From Cichorium intybus (taxonomy: Eukaryota > Streptophyta > Magnoliopsida > Asterales > Asteraceae): 64,000 nucleotides of DNA. Positions 16,378 through 28,739 of the stretch are shown here, one piece after another. Every line of letters starts with the position of its first letter. Position 1 is the first letter of the stretch. A program made the position numbers and the translations under genes. The DNA is taken from positions 44,989,441-45,053,440 of the forward strand of contig CM042012.1 in assembly GCA_023525715.1 (NCBI GenBank). Direction: 5' to 3'. The notes beneath the pieces are model-generated. The model was not told the DNA's origin. It saw nothing but the letters and a program-made list of their open reading frames with translations, and did no database searches.

Positions 16378-18943
16378 CTACGGTGGATCGTACGCCATTT
16401 GACTCCGTTGATTTCCAGTCACCACCGTCCCTTCGTTGATTCCATACTTCAATTTCCCCGGGTCAAATGGTTTGCCGGTTCCTCTGCTGCTGCCCGGTTG
16501 CCGTTTTCTGATTATTTTACGTGAATGCTTAGAAGTGGCTTTAAACCTCCAAGCTCGATCCTTCCTTCGGTGTCTCTTCAATATCACCGGATTGACTTTG
16601 AGCGCGCCCAGTGCGGCTCCCAGTAATTGTTTTGCGCCTCGATTGCTGCTTGTGTATTGCGTGTTGTCTGCACGTTGCGATTTTTTCTTGCAATGCCAAT
16701 AAAGATTTTCCAATCGAATGGGAACGGAGGGCATAATATTGATATGCTCCCGTATATCCTCATCGATGGTATTGATCACATCTAATTTTCCATTCATTAA
16801 TGGATCATGAGTGCCAAAGAAATCATGTTTATTGTCTTCAAAAACCAACTCGTCGGCATCATCTTCTTGATCATCGTCCAACAGGTGGATTGGGACCAAG
16901 AGTGAGCGACTGGTTTCATCTGGTGGTGGTATAAAGTCACCCATCACCAGATCCTTACTTTCGAAATGTTCAAAATTTTCAAAAACTACAGGGTCGGGGG
17001 TAGTATTGTCATCTACGCCCCCTCCCTCAAAAGTATCAATAACTTCAGCAATTTCGGGAATTGTTGGGCTGGAATCTGAACTGTCACTTACAGCCCCCTC
17101 CACAACATCCTCCTCAACCAAATTGTCTGGTGATGGTATGGATTCACTCATCATCAGCTCAACATTATCAACATTTTCAAAAACATCAAAAACATCAAAA
17201 ACTGTTGAGTCAGAGGTAGCATTGTCACCTACAACCTCTTCCTCAACAACATTTTCGACCCTCTCAGTGGTCTCTTGACTTTCCCAAGGTGTATGGCCTT
17301 CCATCACATGTTCAGGTGATGCAGGTTCACATACAGTATTATTGGTATTAAAATCACTCGCCTTGGTTTCTGGGGAGTATGGTTGTTGCTCCAGATATTG
17401 GTCGTTCACAAAACACGACTCAACACAATTACCGTGATGATTTTTGTCGTATTGATGGTTGTTGTCATTGTAATTGCCATCATAACTCTTCCCTCCCTGA
17501 TTATTCGGCCTATATGGTCGCCCATCGTTATTGTTGTGGTATTGCTCTTGACCATACACTTGATGAACCTCTTGTGGTCTTTGTTCTTGTTGACCGTGCT
17601 GCTGTTGATTTGGTGGTCCTTGCTGTACAGTGGCCAATACTGTATCGAGCTTCTTGCTAAGGGCACCGATCTCATTTTTCACCTCCTTCTTCCAGTTGTT
17701 ATCGATATCTACTGCTGCCACCGATGAAGTGCTGTTTGTCTTCCTTATTGAATGATTGAACTTGGATCCATTGCTGAGTTGCTCCAAGAACCTCCATGCC
17801 GTCTCACTATCTTGAAGCTAGGGATGAGATTTTGAACCGGAGAACCGGACCGGACCGGGAACCGAACCGGAACCGGAACCGAATAGGAACCGGAACCGTG
17901 TATTCGGTCCGGTTCTCGGTTCTCCATTTCTCACAAAATCGGTTCTCGGTTCTTCGGTTCTCGGTCCGGTTCGGTCCGGGTCCGGAACCGAACACATTTC
18001 TTACCTTGAATAACCGAACCGGAACCGGAACCGGACCGGAACCGAACCGGTAGGAACCGGAACCCGGGTATTCGGTCCGGTTCCCGGTTCTTCGTTTCCT
18101 ATAAAATCGGTTCTCGGTTCTTCGGTTCTCGGTCCGGTTCGGTCCGGGTCCGGACCGATTCTCATCCCTACTTGAAGCATAATTGTCCCTCCAAAGGACG
18201 CATCAATCATGCCCTGGCTCATACTGTCGACACCGTTGTAGAATATCGTGACCAACTGCCATCCTGGAAACCCGTGGTGCGGACATGAGCGTAACAGCTC
18301 ATTCAATCTCTCGAAAGCATCATGAAATGCTTCCCCGGGCATTTGCTGGAACTCCTGTATATCTTTTCTTACTTCCATTGTCTTGCTTGCAGGGTAGAAC
18401 TCCTGCAAGAACCATGTCCTCAACTGCTTCCAGGTGATGATACTATTGGCTGGCAGCGACATGAACCAATACTGAGCCTTGTCCTTGAGTGTGAACGGAA
18501 ACAACTTAAGCCGAACGATATTCCTATCAGCATTTCTAGGTATGTTCACATTGGTTATAGCTAAGAACTCGTGAAGATGATTATAAGGATTATCATGCTT
18601 ATGACCCCTAAATTTAGGCAACACACCTAACAACTCTGACCCAATCTCTACATGACAATCTACACTTTCAGGAAAAAAATATAGGCGATGCCTCATCGTA
18701 CTCCCATCGCTGGAAGTGCGATGCAACCGACTGCCCACTCGGTTGTGCAAAATAAAGCGAAGGAACCAAATTACCGTTATTGTTGAGCCCATTATTATAC
18801 CGTTGTCCTCTCCACTGATTGTCGTGTTGTTGTTGTCGTGGAGGTCCTCGACCTTGGTTCCACTGGTTATTGTAATAAACTGGGCCAGCATAACACGTGT
18901 ATTGACCCGGGTACATGTAATCGCCCATTACGAGGACGTACAC
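16378..18943 (-). pseudogene. Athila-type gag-like ORF split by a frameshift and a MITE
   Basis: The same protein as at 12244-13311, with a longer C-terminal half. A one-base expansion of an A run near 18671-18677 (seven A where the other copy has six) shifts the frame after about residue 90. A 352-bp MITE at 17819-18170 then splits the gag domain from the rest. Past the MITE the frame is open to 16378. This stretch has a Gln/Asn-rich part, then a long acidic region with many EEEVVGD and LDDDQEDD stretches. It ends in a basic segment (GAALGALKVNP, RRKDRAWRFKATSKHS) and terminates in MAYDPP. The role of the acidic C-terminal part is unknown to me. Confidence 0.85.
17819..18170. mobile_element. 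hAT MITE (352 bp) rich in CCGG-containing repeats
   Basis: The 11-bp terminal inverted repeats are TAGGGATGAGA and TCTCATCCCTA. The flanks are a perfect 8-bp target duplication CTTGAAGC (17811-17818 and 18171-18178), and the uninterrupted site is seen in the other gag copy near 12540. Both features are diagnostic of hAT elements. The inside is two tandem units of about 165 bp made of CGGTTCTCGGTTC, GGTCCGGTTCGGTCCGG and their complements, so the element is strongly self-complementary. Confidence 0.95.
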
Positions 18944-19017
18944 ATACGAAAAATCAACAAACTAAAATCAAATATCAAAAGAAAAATACCACTGATCGTC
19001 TATCCTAAGCGCACAAC

Positions 19018-19035
19018 TCCCCGGCAACGGCGCCA
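19018..19035 (-). promoter_or_regulatory. Primer binding site next to LTR B
   Basis: Minus-strand TGGCGCCGTTGCCGGGGA, identical to the one at 13386, five bases from LTR B. Confidence 0.88.
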
Positions 19036-19040
19036 AAATT

Positions 19041-20091
19041 TGACAACGCAGCGGTCGTCGTGCGGTCAAAAATAAAGAAAAACCTAACACATACACTAGC
19101 ACAGTGGTAGTCAGGGTCGATTCACAGGAGTTACGTGGTTAGGACAAGACGATAGTATACCAACTGTAGTGTCACAGCTACAGTCAGCGGTATTGTTTCT
19201 ACTTTTCCAAAAACCAACTAAAAACACAATACCAAGACCGATGCTAAAAACCAAATCAAACATGAACTAACTAAACCAAACCACATCCTAGACTAATGTT
19301 ACTTTCTGAAATCAGAAACTAAGTCCAAAATCCAGAAGCAACAACAGTTCCAAACACATCAACAAGCATTCAAACATCCAAAATACCGAAATTGCAAATA
19401 AACCATAAACCGAATGATTAACTTTTATAAATCCAAATCAAACCAATATTCAAACAATCACAATAAAATATCAGATCTAACCTACTGATTATTCTACTGA
19501 AATCAGAAACTATGAATCTAAACAAACATCAAGTAATCGATGGAAATCCCGATTGCGGAATACCTCGATACCGAGTTGATAAAATGAGAGAAAAACTAAA
19601 TTACTAACCAAAATATTGATTCCCACTGAAAAACTGACGAAATTGTGCCTTCGGATCCCTCCTTCGCGTCCCGGGATGAGTGAAAAGTCGGACGGGACTC
19701 CGGTATTTATAGTTGTGCGAAATTAGGGTTTCCGCGTCGCGGCCACTTAGAAACCGCGACGCGCGTGTTGCCTTATCCTGCAATTTCGGAATTCAAAAAC
19801 GAAGATTTTATCCGGTCGCGAGATAGCGGCGCTATCTCAAGAAATAGCGGCTCTATTGTCGATAGCGGCTCTATCTCAAGAGATAGCGCCTCTATTTCTG
19901 TCAGGTCCAACTTTTTGCCTTTTTCGCTCCACAACTTCTCCAGAATTGCACTAAAACCCCTGCATTTACACTAAAAACATTTCCAAGCACTTTGACACAA
20001 AAGTAAGTGATATTAGCCAATTAATAATGATAAATTAACTAAAACACGGCTCAACAACGCCTAAAATACTTGATATTACTAGGCGTTGTCA
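19041..20091 (-). repeat. LTR B of the Athila complex (1051 bp)
   Basis: Runs from TGACAACGCAGCGG to GGCGTTGTCA and matches LTR A outside the TA tract with only a few substitutions. It retains the short segment that the TA tract replaces in LTR A. Confidence 0.93.
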
Positions 20092-21300
20092 CATATCCAT
20101 CATCTTGATGTCAAGAATGCATTTCTTCATGGCTACCTTCATGAGACGGTTTACATGCACCAGCCACCAGGGTTCTGAGACCCTATGCACCCGGACCATG
20201 TATGTCACCTTCAGCGATCTCTGTATAGCCTCAAACAGGCTCTCAGGGCATGGTATCAGCGCTTTGCGAACCATGCTATTCGCCTTGGCTTCACTCATAG
20301 TCTCACAGAGTCCTCTCTGTTCACCTACTGCCATGGGTCAGACACCGCGTTCCTATTACTATATGTCGATGACATCATCCTCACAGCATCTTCCATGACG
20401 CTCCTCCGGTCCATCATTGCTCAGCTTGGCCGCGAGTTTGTGATGACTGATCTAGGACACTAAATTACTTCCTGGGCATCTCTGCTACTCGCACCCCCAC
20501 GACATGTTTCTCTTTCAAAGAAAATATGCACCGAGATCCTAGAACGTGCCCACATGTTTCAGTGTAACCCAGCTCGGACTACGACTGAGACCACACATAA
20601 GCTGGCGGACACCGGGCCCCCCATCACGGATCCTACCATGTACCGTAGCCTAGCCGGTGCACTTCAGTCCTTGACTTTCACTCGCCCGTATATTGCTTTT
20701 GCGGTCCAGCAGATATATCTCTTCATGCATGACCCTAGGGAGCCTCACTTACATGCCCTCAAACGTATCTTGCGCTACATTCGAGGGACCCTGTATTACG
20801 GGCTTCAGCTTTACGCCTCCCGGTCATCTGACCTGGTCGCCTACTCTGACGCCGATTGGGGCGGGTGCCCCGACTCACGCCGCTCAACCTCTGGCTATTG
20901 CGTGTTCTTAGGCGATAACCTCATCTCTTGGTCCTCTAAGCGGCAAAGCGTAATCTCCAGGTCTAGCGCGGAAGCTGAATATCGAGGCGTTGCAAACGCC
21001 GTTGCGGAAACTTGCTGGGTCCGTAACTTGCTTCGTGAGCTACGGTGCCCCCCGACCAAGGCAACTATCGTATACTGCGACAACATCAGCTCGGTCTACA
21101 TGTCATCAAATCCGGTTCAGCATCAACGCACAAAACACGTCGAGATAGACATTCACTTCGTTCGAGACCAGGTCGCAAGAGGTTTGGTTCGGGTATGCCA
21201 CGTCCCGTCGTCAGCTTAATACGCCGATATATTCACCAAATGCCTTCCCACACAGCTATTCAATGACTTCAAAACCAGTTTGAACGTGCGTATTTCTCCT
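20092..21300 (+). pseudogene. copia reverse transcriptase and RNase H remnant
   Basis: Starts abruptly in the RT (HHLDVKNAFLHGYLHETVY). The catalytic YVDD lies at 20362-20373 and SLYSLKQALRAWYQRF precedes it. RNase H follows with YSDADWGGCPDSRRSTSGYC, SRSSAEAEYRGVANAVAE, VYCDNISSVYMS and KHVEIDIHFVRDQV. A TGA at 20176-20178, a frameshift at about 20460, a further shift before 20554 and an in-frame TAA at 21217-21219 break it. The N-terminal part of RT lies in the missing segment. Confidence 0.9.
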
Positions 21301-21312
21301 CCCGATCAAACT

Positions 21313-21469
21313 ACGGGGGGATGTTAGACTATAGCCCAAGTAAATATTATTCCTAGCCCATGTATATGTATTCGTAGCTTTAGGGCTTGGCCTATGTGGT
21401 CTTATGTATATTGTATTTTTATGTTTCCTTGTATTCTTTGCCGGCTAATGAGAATGACGAGTCTCAACA
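21313..21469 (+). repeat. Polypurine tract and 3' LTR of the copia element
   Basis: The G-rich tract ACGGGGGGA (21313-21321) directly precedes the 148-bp LTR 21322-21469. The target duplication ATGAT follows. Confidence 0.93.
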
Positions 21470-21474
21470 ATGAT

Positions 21475-23616
21475 ATTTCAATAAACAAGACCGGTTAAAT
21501 TGACACGTGTTCTCATGATGGGATTTTGGAGCAACATAGTGTGCATTCACAATAGTAATTAGCAATATTCTTTGATAATTCAAAGTTTTACAAGAAGGTA
21601 TCCTTAGAAGATTGATTTCTGTAATATAGTTGTAATAAGAAATTGTTCCCAGTTTGAAAGAATATAATCTATCCCTCCCAATTTCTTCCCTAATATGACT
21701 TACATATTGATTTCCTTTCGGCTTTTACTGGCTTAACATGTCCGGTTCGACCAACCGGAATTCGTAATTCATCCATAAATGAAAATTGCTCAGACACATA
21801 ACACTACTTTGATCGCCAAATAAATGAAAATTTATTCAAACTATTTTTTGTGCACAAACACATAGCACTACTTTGATCGCCAAATAAATGAAAATTTTAA
21901 ACAATTCAAACAAATGTCGTTGGTATAAATCAAAGAGATCCAAGAAATGCACTTGATATAATATGGGAAATCTCTAATAAAGTATCAAATTTACGAAAAA
22001 GTCGCAAAATTAATTATATTTACAAAAAAGGATATCATATTAGCTAACGTATTCAGTTTAGTTATTTCTTCCGATTTACCATGTTTCCTAAATTTTTAAA
22101 TCTCCAATAAAGTCATATTATTTTGGATCTGTTTATATAAAAGTCAAATTTTTTTGTGTAAAAAAATTCAACATTGCAACTTTTTCATAAACTGACCAAA
22201 TATAGTAGGACTTTACTGAAAATTTCAAATCTAAAAAACTTGAAAAACCGAATGAAATGGCTAAAATGAATATTTTTACCGGTATTCTGCCTTTTTTGTA
22301 AAAAATTTAATTTTGAAACTTTTTTATAAATTAACTCAAAATAATAAGACTTTATTGGAGATTTCCGATATGAAAACACCAAAAAAATTAAAAAATTGTA
22401 TTAAACGAGAAAAGGAAAGCCGCACGTTGCTGCGGTTATGAGACAACAATATGGAAAACGGATACGTGGAAACAATTTGGATAACAAATTTGTTAAAAAA
22501 TATGACGATCTGTAAAATCGAAAAAATCTATAAAGAAACATAAAAACAAATATATAAACTGGAAAAAAAAATTACAGTATTACGTAAAAACTAAAAAAAC
22601 AAAAAGGATTTAGAAAATAATCATAAAAAATTACATTTGTACAAATAAATTCACAAAAATATTTCTATGTAAGTAAGTTTTAAAAAAAATAGATAAACAA
22701 AATTGTGAAATAAGTTGAAGAAAATATGAAATGTTCACTAAATCAATAAAAAAAACTTAAACTTGAACGAAAATTGTAAAAACACAAAACTGGAAAAGTG
22801 TAAATTTTTTTTGATGAGACATAAATTGTATTAAGAAAAAACTGAATGTTACAAAAGGTGAAAGAATAAAATTCTTGACAAAAAAACGTAAATATGCAAA
22901 CTTGATGGCGGCAGAAAGAAACAATGTTGGTGCAGTACATGTTAGCAAATGTATAAAAGCGTATTTTAGCAATTCCCCTAGGCAAACTTGCCAGTATGTA
23001 TAATGTTGCTTTACCAAATATTAAAAAATAATTTCGGGTGTTACACCTTAAAACTCGAACATGAAGTTTCTGAGCAATTTCATAGGTTCCAAAACTTCCT
23101 ATTCTCGCAAACAAATTTAATATGGTAAAAATGACAGGACCAATGTACATGAGTTAAACCGTAAATTCAAAAGGTATCCTACAAAACTCGATTATGATGT
23201 CGATTGCCATATTTTTTTTTCTCAATCGTATTTTGCTAAATATCTATCCTCAACGTTATAATTACAAATTAGTCTAAAGACAATCATTTTTATAACGAAA
23301 TAACATTTAAGTACACCTATTTTTCCAATGATAAACTTACCATCACAAGTTTTTAAAATGACACTTTTTAAGAAGACATGCAAATAAATAAATTTTCACC
23401 AACACCGTTTAACAAAATAAACTTATCATGCAAAACCCATCACAAAGTTTCTATAAACAGATTCCACCCCAAGTACCATTATACTAATTCCCAAAATAAC
23501 AATTCTATATAAACGTCATTAAAACTCCAAAAAAGATTCTGTTTTTTTAACCTTCTCCAAAACATTTGCAAAACCAAGTCAAAAACATCATATGTTTCCA
23601 TCACTAGTCAAACCCC
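21475..23616. other. AT-rich intergenic DNA downstream of the BOBBER-like gene
   Basis: No gene is recognisable. An inverted repeat of about 24 bases bounds 21961-22371: ATATGGGAAATCTCTAATAA on the left and its near-complement ending GGAGATTTCCGATAT on the right. Further copies of the ATCTCCAATAAAGT motif lie inside, which suggests a decayed MITE. The open frames near 22743-23150 are A/T-rich and unlike any protein I know. Confidence 0.45.
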
Positions 23617-25296
23617 TTAATTTATCTTAGCCCTTGAAAAGTCCATCTCCGGATGCTACACAAAATTTAAAACAATATCAGTATCAGTAACAGTATCAGT
23701 AAAAGTAAATTACTCGGTATACAAAAAGAGAAATTTACCTCAGCCATGAATTTCTTAAGAATATCTTGTTTTTGCATCTCATCACTTGTGGGCAATCCCA
23801 TTTGCTTTTGCCTTTGATCAAACTAAAACATGAACATTTACAAAAATTAGGAGAAAAATCATTTACCTTTTAATAAATAAATCTATATGTTTTTTTAAGC
23901 TTCTTACCATCATTTTTTCAACTGTGGATCGGGTTTCAGGGTCCAGGTCAGCAAGTTTACTGTTTTCAGGTTCTACCTTCTGAGTGTCAATTTCAGGTTC
24001 ACCTTTCACCAAAAATTTCCACCATTCCATTTGATCTTGTTTTGTTAAAAGTATTGAAACTGATTTCTGATCCTCTGTAAAATAAACAAAATAATTACTA
24101 ATGTGACAAAGATAAATAAATTTACAAAAACTATGGTTCAAATGAGTATACCTAAGCTCCAAAAGCAATCATCAACCTTGACAGACTTGTACAAGTCTCC
24201 CTGTGTATAAACAAAAATGGATACCATTTTAATTAGAATAAATAAAATCACACTTCAAAATGTTAAAAAGAAGACTTACATCAAGAATTGGAGGTTGACC
24301 CTTGATTCCAACTTTAAGATGGTTTTTCTTTATTTCACATGAAATAAATCTTGATTTTGTTCCAGGAGGAACAGGGATGTTTATGGTGACTTCTTGTAAA
24401 GATTGGACCCAAGAATAGTTCTCCATATCCAGGCCGTTTCCTTTATTGGGAGCTGTTTGTAAATTCAGTAGACATTAGATTTGTTCTTGAAAAAAAACAT
24501 CTATAAAAGTAAAATGTATGATAGATAATATAATGAGTTACAGAAAACAGAATAGGAATAGGATATGTATACAAAGTGAATTGGCTAAACATCAATCAAA
24601 TATATAAGCCATTAAGTAAAGAACAAACAAAAAGGTGTAACATTAGTAACAAATTGAATCCCTTATGTACACATAAACTACTAAACTACATAAGATATAC
24701 GTACATATGTCAAACATTATGAAGCTACGGTTCCATTAAAAAAAGGAAATTTAAGAGTCGATTGTAATCAAATTGTTGTACGAGGAAACACGTTATAGAT
24801 ATTAAGATACGGCATTAAACTAAGGCAGATGATTGATCAATTTAATAAGATGAAACAATTACATGATTAGAAACGCATACATACCTCTCAAGCCCTTATT
24901 GTCATCATCGTTTGAACCCTCCATCTTCTGATCTTCCGGTTGTTTGACGGCGGTTGCGGGCGGCACCGATCTCGACGACGAAGAATCCTCCTTAGCACGC
25001 TTGTTGTCGGTCTTTACACTGGAAGCGCCGTTGCTGGCGGCGGAGACAGCTTTTTCTTTCCTCTTCCTCTCGTCAGCATCGAGCTTCTCTTTAACAGTAC
25101 GAACCAAGCCATTAACATCCTTAATTACGGAATCCGTTTTAAAGAGATCGGTTTCTCGAGCAACGAACTCGAATGCAGTCTGGAGAAAACGAAGGGGATC
25201 GGATGAATCAAGAACAGCATTAAAGGGTTTCTTCAAAGACTCCGTTGTCTTTGTTTGCTTTTGATCTTCTTCTTCGTAATCAGAGAGAATCGCCAT
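23617..25296 (-). CDS. BOB1-like: NudC domain protein, BOBBER-like co-chaperone
   Basis: Six exons on the minus strand, all with GT-AG junctions: 25296-24885, 24452-24280, 24200-24152, 24074-23908, 23822-23739 and 23655-23617. They join in phase to 307 residues, close to the family length. The N-terminal part (1-137) starts MAILSDYEEED and is charged with a helical stretch. The CS/p23-like domain lies at about 146-235, with YSWVQSLQEVTINIPVPPGT, KSRFISCEIKKNHLKVGIKG and MEWWKFLVKGEPEID. The tail has LADLDPETRSTVEKMM and ends HPEMDFSRAKIN. Plant BOBBER proteins are cytosolic co-chaperones needed for development and thermotolerance. No defect is visible, so this is probably a working gene. BOB1 and BOB2 cannot be told apart here. 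Confidence 0.95.
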
Positions 25297-25430
25297 TGTT
25301 TAGTGCAGAGCAATTGAGGGAGTAAGAGATCGTTAGGGTTAGGGTTTGAGACTTGGAAGTGAAGAGTCGGGGTTTTTAAGAAAGACGGAGGATGTCGATT
25401 GAGATTTAGAAATCTCTAGAAGATATTTAA
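25297..25430 (-). promoter_or_regulatory. 5' leader and proximal promoter of the BOBBER-like gene
   Basis: A telo-box (AAACCCTAACCCTAAC on the minus strand, about 25333-25347) lies in the presumed 5' leader. This element is frequent upstream of plant housekeeping genes. At 25409-25421 GAAATCTCTAGAA matches the heat-shock element GAAnnTTCnnGAA with one mismatch, about 115 bases before the ATG. The promoter role is inferred. Confidence 0.5.
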
Positions 25431-26013
25431 TTGTTATCTATTATAACAAACTATTTTAAAAACAAATTCAAAAATATTGTTATATTTATCTCATTATCTA
25501 CGTATATTTGTATATATCTATATACTTTTATCGTAATTATACATGTAAAATAGCTGAATGACTTGTAAGATAATAAATTTTATATCACATACATATTTAG
25601 TCATTAATTTTTTTTAAATGTTTTATCATTAAACTTGTTTACCTTGTTTGAAAAACTTCATTATGACTGGCTACTGTACGTTGAGCCATGAACGACGTCC
25701 CTCGTAGCTCAAGCGAGTCTCTGGTCATATTCTTCAAGCCAAGAAGGATTTTTTGGTGACATCTTTCTTCATATCCCAGTTATGGGTTTGTATGTTCAAA
25801 ACTCAAACACACAAATTTCTGATGAACTCAGACATATACATTTCTGATGAACTCAAACATATACATTTCTAATGAACTTAAGCACTTACATATTTCTAAT
25901 TAACTCACAAACATACATAGCTCTAAGTTTTTGGGTTTGTATGTTCTTCGTCTCCAAAATTCTATGTTCATTTTGAAGAAAAAACCTAGCAATGTTTGAT
26001 CGCCTACAAAAAT
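25431..26013. other. Intergenic DNA with a short tandem repeat
   Basis: About 25799-25915 holds four to five irregular copies of a unit near 30 bases: CATATACATTTCTGATGAAC followed by TCAAA. No gene is visible. The stretch ends at the CCAAC target site of the next element. Confidence 0.55.
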
Positions 26014-26018
26014 CCAAC

Positions 26019-27865
26019 TGTAACATCCCAAAATTTTAGGGTAAATTTAAAAAAATTTAAACGAAAACTTCAATACAAAAAAAGCCACTTAATTAATTTT
26101 CATAAAATTCCATAACTTATAAGTTTAATGAAAACACCCCAGGATTAATAGAAGTTAACGAAATCTCAATATAGCGGAATATTAATTCAAAAACAGTCCT
26201 CCAATGAAGCAGCACAGTGTATACACGTCATGCCTTGCCATTCATGGTACCTGATGTACCTGAAACAATAGTTTATATAGGGAAAGGGTAAGCACGAAGC
26301 TTAGTGAGTTCCTCAAAATACCATACGATCCATCACATAACATACAACACATCATAACCATTCATATGTCTGTGAGACTCGCGGGCTATCCCTGTTCTGC
26401 TGAAGACTCACGGGTAATTCCCGTTCTTGTCTTATCGCTCACAGGCTTCTCCCGTTCCGTCTAATGACTCGCAGGCTATTCCCGTTCCGCCTATTGGCTC
26501 GCGGGCTATCCCGTTCCGTCTAATGACTCGCAGGCTATTCCCGTTCCGCCTATTGGCTCGCGGGCTATCCCGTTCCGTCCACAAACAATCATTATCATAG
26601 CAATAATTCATACAATTATCATAACAGGTAAGATCACCTTAGTCTAACATATCTTCCTTCCTACACATGCAATATCACCTATAGTATAGTGAGAAGACTC
26701 ACCTGATTATAGTTGACTATATCGTTTATCTTTCTCGGCTTTGTATTTCCTTCAACTTTAACTGTTAACATAATAAGAAATCTATCATTTCTTAATCCTT
26801 AACTATATTATAGTCGCATCATTAAACCCTTAAATAATTCCAATATGATACTCCATGATTTATCAAGTAAAGAACGGCCAGGTAGAAGATTAGATGGGGT
26901 GGCAGGATCCTTTCAGCATTTTAGCCTTTCGGAAAATCCAACAACCAGATCCCAAGTAATCGGCCTAGTCACCGTCCTCGTAAGTAAATCAATCGGTATT
27001 ATATTCAGAAATTACGAATTGTTATAATAACGACATTTTAAGGTTTTTGTTTACTATTGTTAGAAATTAGTATGATATAACATATGTTATACTTATTAAA
27101 TATTCTACTTCTTAACACAAAAACTATTTTACAATACCTAATTAAGCTATAGAAAAGTTTGTAGTTACCTTATGACCAGTCGTCGGAACCTATAACTTCT
27201 TCGCTAGGCTTTTGAGCTTCCTTCCGCTCACTTCTTACACTCTAGTGATTAGAAACCTCTATATATTGGATTGAGATTTGTTGGTGTGGTTTATGAGATG
27301 TTTTGGGGGGTATTTATACTTGAATTCTTGAATAAAAAATGGCATGACACTTTTGACAAAAGATTTTAATAATATAATTTTGTTGAAATTAAAGGCCTTC
27401 TAGAATCAGTCTGTTCAAGACTGGTTTAGCCGATCTTAAACCCATTAAATTCACGTTTTTATTTGATATTCAGAAAATTCATCTCAATACCTTTCCAGGG
27501 ATGTATTTTACGTATTTATACGATTTTTCTATGATTTATTATGAATTTTTGAAAACAGACTATCTAATCTGTTAATTCCGAACTAATCAGTAAAGATTGC
27601 ATTTTTTACCATAGATAATCTCATTTTCAAGTTTACTATTATTTTTGGTAATTGTACTAGACTCAATTTGTAAACTTTGTGCATTGGTTTGAGGTCCAAA
27701 CAATTTTCCTAGAATTAATTATGATTTTTCTAAAAACGACACAAAATGCTGATTTTATATGAAAGTGTAACTAAAGTTTTTCTTAGCTTTATAACTACTA
27801 AAAATCATATAATTCCTAACACTCTTATTTTAAGTATATGTTATAATCAGGATACGGGTCTTACA
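26019..27865 (-). repeat. 3' LTR of the RWP-RK element (1847 bp)
   Basis: Full-length copy. Near 26458-26577 it contains two tandem 59-bp units built of GACTCGCAGGCTATTCCCG and GGCTCGCGGGCTATCCCG. The same array is in the partner LTR. Confidence 0.93.
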
Positions 27866-27879
27866 AGTCTCCCCCACTT
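27866..27879 (-). promoter_or_regulatory. Polypurine tract of the RWP-RK element
   Basis: AAGTGGGGGAGACT on the minus strand, directly against the 3' LTR. It primes plus-strand DNA synthesis in LTR elements. An 11-base identical copy of its core lies at 30446-30456. Confidence 0.85.
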
Positions 27880-28634
27880 ATTTGGATTTCGTCCCGAAAT
27901 CCGCATTCTCGAACGCCTCTATGTATTTCCCATCGAGTCCTTATGTTCTTCAAAAATCCTCCTCATCTTATTGTCGAACCTTTACAAGGTTTCATTATCT
28001 TTCCCTTCAACTTTCACATGTCTCTGTAATAATGCTTAAGGTCCTATTATTCTCATTCACCCCATACTTCTTTTCTTCTAGTTACTCTAGATGTAAAACT
28101 CTAACTGTTTCTCACAGTCCCACACATCAACTTGACCGGCTACTTTCTACAGTACATATTTAGTACTTTCTAATCTTCATGTATACATAGTTAACCTAGT
28201 TAACTTGCAACACCTAATTTTTAACACTATTTCGTATTTATATGAATTCGCATATTTCAACACACATTTGTCTCAATTCAATATTTTCTTTTAAATACTT
28301 TTTGGCTAAATAATTCTACATTTGTAAAATCTCCAAAGATTTTTGTTTTACCGAAAAATATAAAATTTACATCATCTTTCGTAAGTTCTTTTTTTTTTTT
28401 GAAGTACTGAACACTCTTTAAACTATTTCCATTATATGGAGACATAAAATTTTGTTTTATTTCAAGAATCTCTTTATTATCTCGTTCTCACCAGAGTCAA
28501 GCAGGGAATTTTGAAAAAATGTCACTTGGGGTAGTGAAAAGTCTTATCTACTGTAGTTAGTTTGAATTTCGGTAATTAAAACGTGAGGTGTCCTTTCAGT
28601 TCCGTGTGACCTTTCGGTTCCAGCTGCAAGATAC

Positions 28635-28642
28635 TATATATA
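28635..28642 (+). promoter_or_regulatory. TATA box of the RWP-RK gene
   Basis: TATATATA about 98 bases before the ATG at 28740, a normal plant spacing that implies a leader of about 70 bases. It indicates that the gene brought its own promoter into the element. Confidence 0.55.
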
Positions 28643-28739
28643 CAGGTATGTAGTATCATTCATTTCCACATTCATTTTCAGTCTCGTCCTCTCTTATCAC
28701 TAGTTTGTTCATAAACGAACTCATATTTAAAGCCGAGTC

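Noticed and set aside
18001..18891. A 296-codon frame that seems to add an Arg/Pro/Gly-rich tail to gag
   Set aside because: The tail is the translation of the inserted MITE and the start is in the wrong frame before the A-run shift. It is a chimera, not a gene.
22743..23150. A 135-codon minus-strand frame downstream of the BOBBER-like gene
   Set aside because: Phe/Tyr-rich composition expected of A/T-rich DNA. No domain, no splice structure.
25333..25347. Telomere-type repeat (two copies of TTAGGGT)
   Set aside because: Too short for a telomeric tract and located in a gene leader. Better read as a telo-box.
26845..27027. A 60-codon frame, found again at 32674-32856
   Set aside because: It occurs in both LTRs at the same place, so the identity is LTR identity. 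No domain is seen.
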